Notes: a model not told the origin generated them from the letters alone. DNA of 18,314 bases from Stephanodiscus triporus (GCA_036939755.1 JALLAZ010000257.1:1-18314), one strand, 5' to 3'. Counted from the first letter of the stretch, positions 1 to 9,583 are shown. Made by a program: numbers and translations.

Positions 1-319
1 CATTCGGAGGGAAAGCCAAAGCTTGGTGAAATTCAAATTCCTGTGCTGACGGTTTTGACGAAGTCATAGTTGGACCTTATGAATTTCTTTCTTAGTCAGC
101 TTAATACTATCATGTATTTGCCTATTCATCCAAAGACCTAGGCTTCCTTTGGGAGCTGGTGTAGACGAATGACAAGAAATGAATGATCATGGATCAGACA
201 TGCACGGTCGATAGAAATATGCAATGAAAAAATCCTCCTCATCAAAATGGGGGCGGGTGCAAGGGATCAATGAAAGTGGAGGTCGAATCCAAAGGGTACT
301 CAAGCCCACGGTCTTGAAT
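1..319. other. Gene-less left edge
   Basis: This stretch lies downstream, in minus-strand terms, of the gag-like ORF and runs off the window. I see no convincing coding region. If the gag-like gene belongs to a complete retrotransposon, its pol region and second terminal repeat would lie further left, outside the window, so the sequence here cannot settle that. Confidence 0.5.
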
Positions 320-2747
320 TCACGTACTCTTCTTGGGCTTTGGGCCCGTTGCATCACCGAGGAGGTGCGCAAATTCCGTAGGCAACTCAGCTTTATACTT
401 CTTCATGGTCTCTTCGTCATCAAACCAAAGATTATTAGTTACATTGCAGTGCTTGACGATTTCGTTCTGGTCTTTTTCCTTGATGGATTTCCAGGTAACA
501 ACATGAGCGAACTTGCACGCCTGCTTGGGCTTGTCGCCTGCCTTGCCCTGCAAGCAAAACTTGCTGCAGAGAGGTACCTTCAAAATATTGGGGAAAACTT
601 TGTGATCTTCGATGCCATCCTTTGCATGAAAGAGGCCAAGTTTAGTGAAGTCCGTGTTTGTCTTGCCGAGAGTCTTCTTAGGCTTTTTCTTCTCGGGCTC
701 TTCTTCATTCGGTTTCGCAATTCCGGAAGAAGCCGGAATTATAGCCAAGGAAGCAGCCTTGATCAGCTTAAAACTCTCGATTATCCCACGAGCAAAAGAC
801 GGAACATCAGTTGGAACAGAGTTTTTGGAAACGTACTCTTCCATTTTGATCATGAAGGACGAAGCGTACTTGATGGCGACATTGAGATTCTTGATGTCAA
901 AAGTTGACTTGCCTAGCTTGATCGAGTTGGTATTCTTGTAATTCGACAAAAACTGAGCCAAGAGTATGAAAACGTGATGAAGTTTTTGCATAAAAATAAA
1001 ATGCAAATGGGCTAGCTGGGTGATATTTCTGAGGTACCAGCGCTGGAAGGATGGGCTGTGGATGCATAAAGTGATCTTGATTGCAAACTCATGGAGGATA
1101 GGATAACCCCCTTTCTGAACATCGATCATAGACCTGATTATGCCACACAAGTTCGCGCAAACTTTAACAATATCATCGATGTTATTAACGCATCCGATTC
1201 CCTCGATGGTGGAATTCATCTTGGTCCTCTGGGATTCATGGACCTTGAATTCAATTTTGTTACGGGCATTCGCATCACGAATACACACAGCGTTGACCAA
1301 ACTGGCATCGCTCTGAGGTGCAAATTGGAAGACATTAATTTCTGTAGATTTGTATGCCGTGGCACCATCCAAGTCGGTGTATTGGAATCGGGCGTTCAAT
1401 AATCCGGTGGAGAATTTCTTGTCAAAATGGGTCATCAACATGTGCGAGTACAATGAGTTGAGTTGGTCAATCTTGTTGTCGGGAACTTCATTGAAGATGG
1501 TTTGGAACATATTGCTCAGTTGGATCGCACGCACTGAAACCGGTTCATCAAGGATGTTCTTCATCTCCGTCGTGAAAACTGGTAGCTTGGGGTTTGCCAA
1601 CTTTTTATCTTCCCAATCGCAATCGGCCACAACGAAAAAGAGGCAGAGCATGTCCGCTTGGAGTTTAACGGCTTTCAGATTGGCTTGCTCCTCTTCCGAC
1701 CGAATGATGATTTGCTGGGGACCCCAAACTTGACCCGGGTGCATTTGCTGCATTGGTGGCATCCAGTTAGGCTGCTGCTGGGCCCAAAATTGCTGAGGGA
1801 ACGCTGTTGAAAAGGCTGTTGCTGATGTGGAAAAGGTGGCTGCTGTTGTTGCTGCTGGAAAGGCTGCTGCTGCTGCTGTTGCTGCTGAGGAGGCGGCTGA
1901 ACGGCAGCAGGTTGCTGGTTCAACTGGTTGTTTACCAGAAAAATGGCTTCAGATCCATCATCGTCGTCGCTTTTGATTGGATCGATGCGAGCAGCAGGAG
2001 TGGGGTTACGAGCAAAGTAACCACGGAGGACGTTCAACTCTTCTTCAAACTTGTTGCTTGCTGCACGAGAAACTTCAATGAAAGGAGGATTTGGGGAAAG
2101 ATAGATGGACCGAATTCCTTTTGTGGCAGCACGGATAGTGCCAGCCCGTGTTTCCTTGGAGGACATAATTTTTTGGAAAACCGCGATGTGTTGTTCGTCG
2201 GTTTCCTGTTGCTCAAGTGTACCAACAATCAGCTTGGCCCAGGATTTATGGGTAGCAGAAATTGAAGCCATGTTTTCAACAAAATCTTCGAGCGACGCAT
2301 GATTATTAACCAAGCTAGCTCCAAAAGGAATCGGAGCTAAAAGGGGGAAAGCACAAATGGCAACATCCCGAGGGGCAATTTTGAAAACAGTTCCCGCCCT
2401 GAATTCATCAGGGATGGCAATCTCGGGGCGAATTTCTTCTGGGATCTCATCCATGTTCTGAACATTATACGCTGATCCAATACTAGGACCATCGATCTTG
2501 ATGAAAGCAGGTTCATTTTTCTCGTCGTTAAGGTTTCCCACAATGGCAACAAAAGAGCCATTCTTGGGACCAAATACTGGAATGGTTTGTAGATGATGAC
2601 GAGTTTGGAGGTGCAATTAATGCCGACGAGGGTGGCGACTTGTGGGGAATCCTGATCAATTTTGGCAAAATCTTCCTTCGTCCACGTAAGCCATTGCGGT
2701 AGGCCGGGGTTTGGGGAAGGCTTGGAATTCAGATAGCTAGTTGGCAT
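320..2747 (-). pseudogene. Gag-like protein with CCCH finger, broken by two single-base frame shifts
   Basis: Three overlapping minus-strand reading frames form one protein of roughly 800 residues. The first begins at the ATG at 2745-2747. Frame moves near 2585 and at the GGG run 1797-1799 lead into a frame that stays open to 320. Each move is what one missing base would cause. The second falls at the end of a glutamine-rich tract, and both sides of the break are Q- and P-rich, which supports continuity. The last frame has a lysine-rich stretch followed by C399, C403, C416 and H420 (numbered from the ATG at 1762), a CCCH-like finger ending in KFAH, then a conserved-looking Trp/Asp/Glu tail. 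I associate this layout with lineage-specific gag-like families in diatom genomes; that is memory, not a search result. No protease, reverse transcriptase or integrase is visible. It could be a decayed element, a living gene with sequencing errors, or a frameshifted gag. Confidence 0.6.
1797..1905 (-). repeat. CAG/CAA-rich polyglutamine tract
   Basis: On the minus strand this stretch is an imperfect CAG/CAA repeat. It encodes runs of Gln broken by Pro-Phe units in the middle of the gag-like protein. The reading frame changes by one base at its downstream end, at the three-base homopolymer 1797-1799. Such tracts are prone to replication slippage and to assembly error. Confidence 0.75.
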
Positions 2748-3585
2748 CTGTGTAGAGTGTTTGTAAAAAATGGGGAATCTGTGAGCGATTTCACGGAAGG
2801 CGAGATCTCGGAAGCAAAGGCAACCGGCTGTTCGAAGGGGGAAGCCCAACGATCCCGATGGTCGAATTACTTGAGGAAAACGAAGATAATTCTCGACAGC
2901 GCTGCTAGTCGACCGATGGGGAAATCATTGGATTTTTAGTCGGATTGGAAAATCCTCGACGGCTAATGCCAATCGGCCAACAGGGAAGCGTCGGACTTCA
3001 AAAAATGACACAGTCTCACTGGAAAGCGAAGGACCAATCGTTCGATCATAGTGGCATGTAATGCCAATCTCTGGAAGAATCCAAACAAGGGGGTATTTAC
3101 CTTGTGAAAACAAAATTGCGATGCAATGGATTACTTCCTATTGGCTGTCGATGAGGATCGAATTAATTCTAAAAAACAATGAGAGCTGAGGGAGATGCAG
3201 CAGTAGCTGCCAAGAAAATGTGAGGCTGCGGCAGCCCGAATTTTAAAGAAATTCTTTCAGCACTGGCCAGACCTCATTTTCTACTTAGATCGGAATAACT
3301 GTCCTTTTTATTTAAAGGGGAAAATTCCTATGCGACAGGAAAAGGAGCTCACTTTTTCTAAGTGAGACCATCTGTATTAGTTTCACAGAACTTAACTCTT
3401 TCAAAAACTAAAACACAACAAGTAATCCCATTCCCATCGACCTCGCCGTGCCTTATACTCGGCTACTGAAGAGTTACTAATCTCCAACTGAGCTAAAAAA
3501 AACTGGGCGCAATCTGTGCCCGTATGGGTAACGAAGCATCAGCAACGCACACAACAACCAAATAGTAAATGGGACAAAAGGGAGA
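2748..3585. other. Intergenic, no gene recognised
   Basis: No credible coding region. One perfect 7-bp hairpin is present: arms 3348-3354 and 3360-3366 around a 5-base loop. The tRNA-like relic at 3424-3502 is described separately. If the gag-like gene belongs to an LTR element, its 5' terminal repeat should lie in this stretch. With only one end in view I cannot define it. Confidence 0.5.
3424..3502 (-). other. tRNA-like relic with perfect Pol III A box (possible SINE head)
   Basis: On the minus strand, just after a T-rich run, the sequence reads TAGCTCAGTTGGAGA. This is a perfect match to the internal A box and D-arm of eukaryotic tRNA genes (TRGCNNAGYNGG). About 50 bases downstream are CACGGCGAGGTCG, which resembles the 3' half of a tRNA, and an imperfect B box. 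The T arm does not fold well and the spacer is too long, so this is not an intact tRNA gene. It looks like a decayed tRNA copy or the head of a tRNA-derived SINE. Confidence 0.35.
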
Positions 3586-3712
3586 GATATGGAGGAGGAG
3601 GAGATAAAGGAGGCATTAGAAGAGGAGGAGGAGGTGGAGGTGGAGGTGGAGGTGGTGGAGGAGGTGAAGGTGTGGTGGAGTAGGAGAAGAAGGAGGAGGG
3701 GGGATAAAGGGG
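3586..3712. repeat. Purine-rich GGA/GGT microsatellite
   Basis: A strongly strand-asymmetric tract of GGA and GGTGGA units with interruptions. G pairs recur every three bases, so the plus strand could form G-quadruplex-like structure. It has no coding role that I can see; the repeat-like peptides it would encode are low-complexity. Confidence 0.85.
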
Positions 3713-4126
3713 AACTCTGAAAATATCAGTACCAATTCCTACATAGTCACTACGAGTACCAAGTACCTACTTTCCCACCCTTTCTTAAGGTACATGCCCG
3801 CAGATAATGGTGTCCGCTTCTGTAGTAGTCTCAAAATCAAAATATAACTTAGACTGAGAATCACACCCCAATACTTTATATGCATCCTCATCCAATCCAT
3901 GGCAACAAATGCATATCCTCTAGAAGTATCAACATGGGGCCAAATCACTAGTTAATTTGAGAATTGAGTTAGTAGGATGAAAAAAACAAAAAAACCTGTT
4001 TTGGCCCATTATGGAAGGGATGCAATGATTTGTTTTCATTTTTTGATGACTATTGTCCAGCACATCATATCTACAATGAAATTTATTTATTTCAAAATTC
4101 TCCAGTGTATCCAGACTCTTGCCGTT

Positions 4127-4152
4127 GACTGGTTGTGATCCTAGCTGGAGCA
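4127..4152 (+). repeat. Left 26-bp inverted repeat
   Basis: Perfect reverse complement of 4845-4870. Similarity does not extend clearly into either flank, so the repeat has sharp edges. Confidence 0.9.
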
Positions 4153-4476
4153 CTTTTCTACGGTACTGCAACATTTCAAAAAACTAGTGTATAAATTTAC
4201 TGCACCTTTAAGTACTAACTACTTTTCGTACCAATATAGCGCACACTGGTACTCAAAAATGCATATTTTTGCTCCGCAAAATTAAGGCCAAGCCTAACTC
4301 CACCCCCCCCATTTTACTGCCGCTCCACTGTGCATTGCTATTTGTCAGCCGGGCTTGGGGGGGAAGCAGTTTTGCATTAGTTATTGCATTAAAGTGGGGC
4401 AGATTATCACCCTTGGTTGGGTGCTCTTCTCTACAAAATGGGTAGTAAAGTACGCAAGCCACAACCCAAAACATCA

Positions 4477-4508
4477 CCACACAACACACAACACACAACA
4501 CACAACAA
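4477..4508. repeat. CACACAA heptamer microsatellite
   Basis: About four tandem copies of a 7-base CACACAA unit, then a degenerate CAACAACC tail. It lies inside the inverted-repeat-bounded segment. Confidence 0.8.
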
Positions 4509-4780
4509 CCAACATGAGCCAGTGCCACCCTAGCCTCATGTGGCTTTGGCCCTCTCCCTCCATGGGTAGGCCAGCAGCACCACCCCAACTCATGGCACCG
4601 CCGCTCCCTATGCTGGGCCCATGCAAGGCACACACCATCGGCTGCACTCTCACCGCCTCTCTATCCCTTGTTTGGGGCATTGAAACCCACTCAGTCAACC
4701 CCTTATGCAGAAGCTCCCAGGGTGGAGCGGCAGGATAACCAATAGCCATGTCGCTGGACTGGCGACCGGCTCCACCATGG

Positions 4781-4826
4781 GTTTTTTTGTACATGTCTAC
4801 CCACACGTAGACTTGTACCAAAAAAC
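4781..4826. repeat. Long hairpin (20-bp arms, 6-base loop)
   Basis: Arms 4781-4800 and 4807-4826 are complementary at 18 of 20 positions around the loop CCACAC. The arms have a GTAC-rich core and end in T and A runs. It sits just inside the right inverted repeat. Subterminal palindromes are common in foldback and MITE elements. A rho-independent terminator is not expected in a nuclear genome. Confidence 0.8.
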
Positions 4827-4844
4827 ATCCCAAACATTACAAAC

Positions 4845-4870
4845 TGCTCCAGCTAGGATCACAACCAGTC
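4845..4870 (-). repeat. Right 26-bp inverted repeat
   Basis: Perfect reverse complement of 4127-4152. It lies 18 bases to the right of the hairpin at 4781-4826. Confidence 0.9.
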
Positions 4871-5661
4871 GGTTATTCTACTTAAGTAAATTTTAAATCA
4901 AAATTAGAAATCTGCTAAAAGTATTTTGGAAAAATTGACATTCTGTTAAAGGTGCTTTTTCCTAAGTAACTACGATCAACCATATCTCAGCCAAGAATAA
5001 TGATCACCAGACAATGCCCCACCAGGCAGGAAACTTCTTCTTTGTTTACCTGCCCAACACCAACAATAGTCACAGTGGGAGAGAAGCAAAATTCTCGATT
5101 TCCAGGGACCTGATAGTAAATTGAGGTCAAATGTACAGTACAACATCCACCAATTTCATGATATCCACGACCTGCGGCAAAATTTGCCTCTCGACAATGA
5201 TTGTCAGTCAACATCAACGTGGAGTCATTCCATCTTCACGCCGTTCAGGACTGCCATGCCTATAAAGCCTTGCCATCAGCATCCGTGTCTCACTTATTCA
5301 TTCTCTTCGTCACATCACCTGGTCAGGGTTAATGGGTGTCTTGCCATCCATGTCCCATGCCACCGCCTTGACCAGATGTGCAGCCAAAAAAGTGGCCCTG
5401 AGATAACAGCCAATCCTCTTATTGACATGATTCAAAGCGCAATAGCTCCCATACACACTTGTTAGCCATCTCAAGTTCAATTGCACTGAGATCAATAAAT
5501 CAAATGACAAAAATGACCCCCAAATGAAACCTCTCTCTACCATAGAGAAGAAAGAGTAAAGGTGCTGCAATAGTAAATGCTTGATTATTCTACAAAAGAG
5601 TAAGTTTGATGATCTGGCTAGACAAAAATTATTGTATAATTATCGTTTGGATGCCTTACTG

Positions 5662-8600
5662 CTATTGCTTTTGATGCAAGAATGAAATGAAATACTCCTT
5701 TCCCCTGCTGTCCGTGGCAACTTTTTGGGCGTCCTCTAGATAATCTAAATACACTGGCCCCTCTGTGATGGCATTCTCATCACTCGGATCCCTCGGAACG
5801 AGCAACGGGTACCACTCCTCTGGACCCGTAATCTGTAAATCTGCCTTCCTACCAAGGCGCGCTTTGACTTTGTTCTTGGCCAAGACGAACGCAATGCTCA
5901 GATCTTCCATGTTATGGTTACCCCACATGGAGTGTTCTTCATAAATTTCGCAACGGAGATTGCGGCCGAAACTCGATTTGAGTTCGTGGACCAACCACGA
6001 AGAACGAACGAAAATAAACGGGAACAAGTTAGATTGGTAGAAATCTTGGTAATTAGGCGACCGTAGCATAGTGCTGCGCGTATAATGAGTCGCCTCTTCG
6101 TAGAATGCCACCTGTGCTCGAATTTCCTTTGTCTCTGCAATGCCCAACCTCTTCATGATAAGTTGTGCAAGATTCTTGACGCCATTATTATCACCTTTTT
6201 GCCTAATCTGGTTTGTGAAGAAGACAGATTTCCGTTGTGGTTGTGGTGGGAGCCAAATATCCTTAAGCTCCAGCGTCCTTTCATCGACGATCGTTATTTT
6301 CTCGCGACTATTCTTTGCAGGCAAAACCATATGATACATCACACCCATTGCTTGGTCTGTCGTGAGACTTGCTTGTTCATGATTTATGTACATTGCCTTC
6401 TCTACTCTTTCATTGAATAAAAGAGTAGGATTGAGTTTTGCCAGAGATTGTGCGTATTCGGTATACTGAGTCCCTGGGAGAGTCACGATGGTCCAAAGTC
6501 CGTATTTGCGCGATCCATTCCATTCATTCATGGGAGTATTCAACTTTAATTCGTTGCCATAAACCTCATTTGCCAACTGGCTAGAAACGGACACGAATGC
6601 AATCTTGCAAAAGGAATCTTCCCACTCCTGTCGCTTGGATGGGGCAATATGCGCCCTGATAGAAGCCAACTTGGTCCGCAGATCGACCGTGTATAGTACG
6701 TAATTACATTTTTGGGTAATCTCTTTCGTTGTTTCAATCACCTTATCCCATGGAGATGCTGAGCAAAGAGCACCTCCTCCCTGCCATCGGCAGCCCGACG
6801 CACAGGGTAATTCATGGTAAGACAATGTAGGCAAGCTGTCTTTTAAAAGGTCACGTAACTTCGTAAACGACGGCTTAGCTGGTGGAATACCAAAAGGATA
6901 CATTTTCAATGCTTGCCATGCTAGCATAGATTTGGTCCCTTCGTGTAGCTTTGTCTTATGCGACCATCCGAGGAGGTTGAGATTGCGCTCGCTATCATGA
7001 ATTGAAAGACCGGAACTGTGGACAATGGACGCAACATTATACAACCTTTGGTTGTCTTCCAGAAGATTGGTAGCAATTGGCCAAGTCTCGTTCGACTGAA
7101 TAAGAGGAGGAAGATGGCCTTCAAATATTTCTTTCAGCTCTTTCATACTCGCGGTCATCTTTGATCCAATGTTCAATATAGTTGGACCGTTGGGATCAGT
7201 AAAGGGAATGTTGAAATCCTTCTTAAACTGCATTGCCGCCACAACTGCTGATGCAACGTCGTATACAAAGACCAACTCTTCCCTCGCTCCCAAATCGGCT
7301 CCTTCTCGTCTCGCTATGATACTTGACAGTTCGTACCTGTCTCTATCGCGATGAAACTTGGGCAGGCCAATATCATCCCCGCCAATGGCATTGCGAATGG
7401 TGCGCTCCGTTAAGTCGTTCATAAGCGAGCCTGGGCGAGAAAAGGGACCGAATACGAGTGGAACGCGAATTCCAGTCGAGTCGATACCATGATGGCGGTA
7501 ATAAAAAGAAGCGATGACTTCTTTCAACAAACTTGATGTTCCGTAAACCGATGCAGGGCGTGGACCAGCGACGCTACTAGAATCACCAGCGCTGTGAAAC
7601 AAAACGCCAGATCGTTCGGCTGCTTCGCTCGAGCTGACATACACCACCTGAGGCTGACTCGTAGTACTTTTGGCTATACTACTAAATACCTGATCTATCG
7701 ACAACAATGATTCAAACCGTCTCATCATACTCGATTTGCCGCCTTCGGCAAACGGTGATACACCATTTGTGTCTCCAAAATCAGTATACTCTCCATGCCC
7801 CTCCTCCATCCCTCCCAAATGTACAATGTGAGTTGGTGTCAGACGTTTAACCAAGTCAAAATCCAGGTCCGTATCCGCAAATTGTGCCTCATCACCCAAC
7901 TTGGGATGAGGATGGAGTCCAAAGACTGGCACCATAAATCGTTGGAATCCAGGCACCCGACGTTGGATGTATTCGTATCGTGATTCGATCATCGCGATAC
8001 GCTCGTGCCGTGTGTTGGGTTGTGCAGAATCGATGCCAACGATGAAGTCGACACCACAATCTTCGTGCAGTTGCAAGATGAGCTCCATACCCAGTTGTGA
8101 TAGGGCGCCGGTGACGACGATTCGAGAGTTAGGACCAATGTGTGCCGAAGGCGGATAATTGTTTGGATTGAGTTGTGAAGCCTCGCGTGCCATAGAGCCG
8201 CAAATGGGCGTTGGATTTGACGTCTCCTTCAACTGGCGACGAACGTTGCTGCTTTCGTTGGCGTTACCGCTGACAGCCTGCAGCTCTCTGCCATTAACCA
8301 TGCCATTACGTTTCAACTCACGGTGTGCTGGAAGATTCAATGTCAAACGAGGATAAGACAGTGATGGCGAGCTGGTCTTCCCACTCGCTCCCTCTGCGAC
8401 GGCGGCCCATGCTAGATTCGTCGGGATCACGGGAGGCTTCGTCCTCGTTCTACGCCGTTCTGTGCGAATTTTGGACAGAGATTGGACGTGATTCCTTTCC
8501 TCCTCCATGGAGAAGATTGTGCGATGATGGGTCGACTCTGCTCGTCCACCCAAAATGGATGCCGAGATAGAACGTGGCAGACTCATCAACCAATTCTTTT

Positions 8601-9225
8601 TGGTGGTGGTCTTGCTTAGGAATGAATCATTCATAGTTGGAAAAATGACAACAGAGAATCCCAATAATGCCAATCCCGAGGCCGTGATCATGAGGATGAC
8701 CAATCTACGCTTCAAGGTGGCATGTTGCCTGGAACGCGAGGAAAATGTTCTTGACAATTGACGACGACAGTCGGTTTCGGATGGAGAGCGATAACTCCCA
8801 GGTGAAATTTGTAGTTTTATTCTATCGGGACTAGGAGTATGATCCTCCTTCCATGAATTGGTTTTGAGGCGACGATGCAGGCCTTTGTGGGAAGGTGACC
8901 AGCGCTCGCTAGAATCCCGACGATTCGCACCTTTATCATGGATGAAAACTCCGTTGCCGTTGTTGGACCATCCATGTTCTTCTAAATTACGGTTTAATGT
9001 TCTAGGGCTTGGGATATAATCCGGCTCTTCTCCAGCATGACTTTTGCGAAGGTGGCTGTTGTGATGACTGGCAGGCCGATTCTCATCGCTCGGATTGCGA
9101 AAGATGCGGCTCATGCCAAGGACATTCGATGCGCCCTTTATCCTTATCCTATCATTACGACTCGGCGGAGACGTCGGGGGTCTGTTTTCCTCGTTTTCTT
9201 GTGAGTCGGTCGGTAGGATGTTCAT
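5662..9225 (-). CDS. Type II membrane protein: SDR sugar-nucleotide epimerase-like domain plus unknown C-terminal domain
   Basis: Intronless ORF of 1187 residues, ATG at 9223-9225, TAG at 5662. Residues 1-172 are hydrophilic and Ser/Pro/Arg-rich (cytosolic). Residues 175-195 form one membrane helix preceded by KRR, giving type II topology as in Golgi sugar-nucleotide epimerases. A low-complexity stem follows. Residues 368-775 are an extended short-chain dehydrogenase: a nucleotide-binding segment VVTGALSQLG (370-379), acidic D399 ending the second strand, the active-site strand VVYVSSSE (527-534), VYGTSSLLKE (560-569) and RVPLVFGPFS (587-596). This pattern fits the NAD-dependent epimerase/dehydratase family, which includes UDP-glucuronate 4-epimerases. 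The YxxxK lysine is absent: the residue four after Y561 is S565, and the nearest Lys is K568. Residues 800-1187 start with a Cys-rich segment (C808, C812, C821, then SPWD) and match no domain I recognise. The substrate is unknown; activity may be altered or lost. Confidence 0.85.
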   Translation of the reverse strand: MNILPTDSQENEENRPPTSPPSRNDRIRIKGASNVLGMSRIFRNPSDENRPASHHNSHLRKSHAGEEPDYIPSPRTLNRNLEEHGWSNNGNGVFIHDKGANRRDSSERWSPSHKGLHRRLKTNSWKEDHTPSPDRIKLQISPGSYRSPSETDCRRQLSRTFSSRSRQHATLKRRLVILMITASGLALLGFSVVIFPTMNDSFLSKTTTKKNWLMSLPRSISASILGGRAESTHHRTIFSMEEERNHVQSLSKIRTERRRTRTKPPVIPTNLAWAAVAEGASGKTSSPSLSYPRLTLNLPAHRELKRNGMVNGRELQAVSGNANESSNVRRQLKETSNPTPICGSMAREASQLNPNNYPPSAHIGPNSRIVVTGALSQLGMELILQLHEDCGVDFIVGIDSAQPNTRHERIAMIESRYEYIQRRVPGFQRFMVPVFGLHPHPKLGDEAQFADTDLDFDLVKRLTPTHIVHLGGMEEGHGEYTDFGDTNGVSPFAEGGKSSMMRRFESLLSIDQVFSSIAKSTTSQPQVVYVSSSEAAERSGVLFHSAGDSSSVAGPRPASVYGTSSLLKEVIASFYYRHHGIDSTGIRVPLVFGPFSRPGSLMNDLTERTIRNAIGGDDIGLPKFHRDRDRYELSSIIARREGADLGAREELVFVYDVASAVVAAMQFKKDFNIPFTDPNGPTILNIGSKMTASMKELKEIFEGHLPPLIQSNETWPIATNLLEDNQRLYNVASIVHSSGLSIHDSERNLNLLGWSHKTKLHEGTKSMLAWQALKMYPFGIPPAKPSFTKLRDLLKDSLPTLSYHELPCASGCRWQGGGALCSASPWDKVIETTKEITQKCNYVLYTVDLRTKLASIRAHIAPSKRQEWEDSFCKIAFVSVSSQLANEVYGNELKLNTPMNEWNGSRKYGLWTIVTLPGTQYTEYAQSLAKLNPTLLFNERVEKAMYINHEQASLTTDQAMGVMYHMVLPAKNSREKITIVDERTLELKDIWLPPQPQRKSVFFTNQIRQKGDNNGVKNLAQLIMKRLGIAETKEIRAQVAFYEEATHYTRSTMLRSPNYQDFYQSNLFPFIFVRSSWLVHELKSSFGRNLRCEIYEEHSMWGNHNMEDLSIAFVLAKNKVKARLGRKADLQITGPEEWYPLLVPRDPSDENAITEGPVYLDYLEDAQKVATDSRGKEYFISFLHQKQ

Positions 9226-9570
9226 TTCGTTCTATCGCATCTCGTCCTGAACTGGCCGCCCTCAATTTATTGCAAGGTCCGTCGTAGTGAGCAGATAATC
9301 AGCCTCGGGCAGTGGCTATTAGACTGACATGGGGGGGGCTGTAAGTTTCAATACCTTGGCAATCTACTCTTTATGGCAACACTCGGCGATGCGCTGCGGG
9401 TCCGAGTCCAGATTTGAAGTGAAATTAATGAAAGTGGAAAGCGGAGCGTGGGTATGGTCTTAAACAAAACAACAACGCTTTTCCAACTTTTTGAACAGCT
9501 ATTTAGACGTTGGCTTTGTACAAGGTGGTTGGTACTTAGGTATGTACTCTCGCTCTAGAGTAAGTAGAGG

Positions 9571-9583
9571 ACACGTCACGTGT
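9571..9583. promoter_or_regulatory. ACACGTCACGTGT palindrome (ACGT-core/G-box)
   Basis: The six-base arms ACACGT and ACGTGT mirror each other around one central C and contain two overlapping ACGT cores, one of them within a CACGTG box. ACGT-core and E-box sequences are the usual targets of bZIP and bHLH factors. Function here is inferred from the motif alone. Confidence 0.35.

Larger units (their letters stand above)
4127..4870. mobile_element. Putative non-autonomous element bounded by 26-bp inverted repeats
   Basis: Bases 4127-4152 and 4845-4870 are perfect reverse complements over 26 bases. The left end begins GACTGGTTGTGATCC and the right end finishes in its complement. They enclose 692 bp of composition unlike the flanks: C- and CA-rich, with a heptamer repeat and a hairpin. 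The 744-bp size and terminal inverted repeats would suit a MITE-like element. No transposase ORF lies inside, and I could not find a clear target-site duplication: CCGTT on the left against CGGTT on the right is not identical. An inverted duplication of a fragment of another repeat is an alternative. Confidence 0.4.
3713..5661. other. Long intergenic/repetitive stretch
   Basis: About 1.9 kb without a recognisable gene, between the purine repeat and the 3' end of the epimerase gene. It holds the 26-bp inverted repeat pair (4127-4152 and 4845-4870), a long hairpin (4781-4826), a heptamer microsatellite (4477-4508) and two short minus-strand ORFs (4987-5214 and about 5310-5570) that I could not assign. 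The short ORFs may be decayed mobile-element coding sequence or chance. Confidence 0.5.

Noticed and set aside
224..2302. Plus-strand ORFs opposite the gag-like gene, including a Leu/Arg-rich one at 1807-2265
   Set aside because: They are antisense to a coherent minus-strand coding sequence. The Leu-rich frame is the complement of the polyglutamine repeat.
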